NCBI GenBank assembly: GCA_017429885.1
Contig: JAFROA010000344.1
Span: 1 to 6,791, forward strand
Origin: Bacteroidales bacterium
GTDB taxonomy: Bacteria > Bacteroidota > Bacteroidia > Bacteroidales > UBA932
Reading direction: 5' to 3'
Length of the DNA stretch: 6,791 nucleotides
Position 1 is the stretch's first letter, and each line of letters opens with the position of its first letter. The notes below the pieces were generated by a model, which was not told where the DNA came from, did no database searches, and saw nothing but the letters and a program-made list of their open reading frames with translations. This document shows, piece after piece, positions 6,506-6,791 of the stretch. The translations under genes and the position numbers were made by a program.

Positions 6506-6791
6506 ATGAAAAAACAGACTATATTATTGTCTCTACTTGCTTCCGCTTGCTTAATGGGATGCTATCGCTCCCAGGTTGTGGAACTTCGGAGCGATAGTCT
6601 CTCGTTGGGATTTGATCGACAGACAGGTAAGCTCGTCTCCTTCAAGGAATTGAACGAATACAGGGAACTTATTGACCCTATGGCTGTCGAGGGTTTGCCT
6701 TGGTCTCTTGAGGGTGTTTTCTCTGATGCGATGTCCAATGCGGATGATTACGAGGTGACATTCAAGAGACGAGGGAAAGGCAAGATGGATG
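6506..6791 (+). CDS. Lipoprotein, probable carbohydrate-active enzyme (3' partial)
   Basis: An ATG at 6506, 30 bases after the susD-like stop, opens a frame that runs to the window end (95 full codons). It begins M-K-K-Q-T-I-L-L with a hydrophobic core and a lipobox L-M-G-C, lipidated cysteine at residue 19, so the product is an outer- or inner-membrane lipoprotein. After it comes VELRSDSLSLGFDRQTGKLVSF, then Y-R-E-L-I-D-P and L-P-W-S-L-E-G. The pattern 'strand, D-x-x-T-G-x-L, strand, then P-W' resembles the N-terminal beta-sandwich that precedes catalytic domains in several glycoside hydrolase groups. I cannot name the family from this fragment. Its place directly after susC/susD in the same direction supports a role in the same glycan pathway. 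It could also be a surface glycan-binding protein. Confidence 0.75.
   Translation, partial: MKKQTILLSLLASACLMGCYRSQVVELRSDSLSLGFDRQTGKLVSFKELNEYRELIDPMAVEGLPWSLEGVFSDAMSNADDYEVTFKRRGKGKMD

Overview
The window comes from a member of the Bacteroidota, most likely a Bacteroidales-type gut or plant-fibre degrader. Three things point there: an adjacent SusC/SusD pair, lipoproteins following in the same operon, and promoters of the Bacteroidota type (TTTG-like box, 19-20 bases, TAnnTTTG). It looks like the left part of a polysaccharide utilization locus (PUL). No RNA gene, CRISPR array or transposase is visible.

Layout. Positions 1-738 (+) hold the C-terminal effector domain of a GntR/LacI-type sugar-responsive regulator whose DNA-binding part lies off the left edge. 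Convergent to it, on the minus strand, is a two-gene operon (1428-1078, then 1076-744). The two small proteins look like RelE/ParE-superfamily toxins, and no recognisable antitoxin lies beside them. The regulator and the minus operon end 5 bp apart, inside one long stem-loop. A 288-bp divergent spacer (1429-1716) carries a well-matched promoter for the minus operon, a promoter for the PUL, a 25-bp AT-rich palindrome, a C7/A6 tract and a second inverted repeat over the PUL -33 box. A complete susC-like gene (1717-4734) and susD-like gene (4745-6475) follow, then the first 95 codons of a lipoprotein gene (6506 to the window end), probably a carbohydrate-active enzyme.

How it works together. SusC-like and SusD-like proteins form an outer-membrane complex that captures and imports an oligosaccharide with TonB energy. 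The downstream lipoprotein probably acts on the same glycan. The truncated regulator is the natural candidate to sense a derived sugar and act at the palindrome-rich spacer. The glycan cannot be named from this sequence. The least ordinary part is the tandem RelE-like pair inserted between the regulator and the transport genes.
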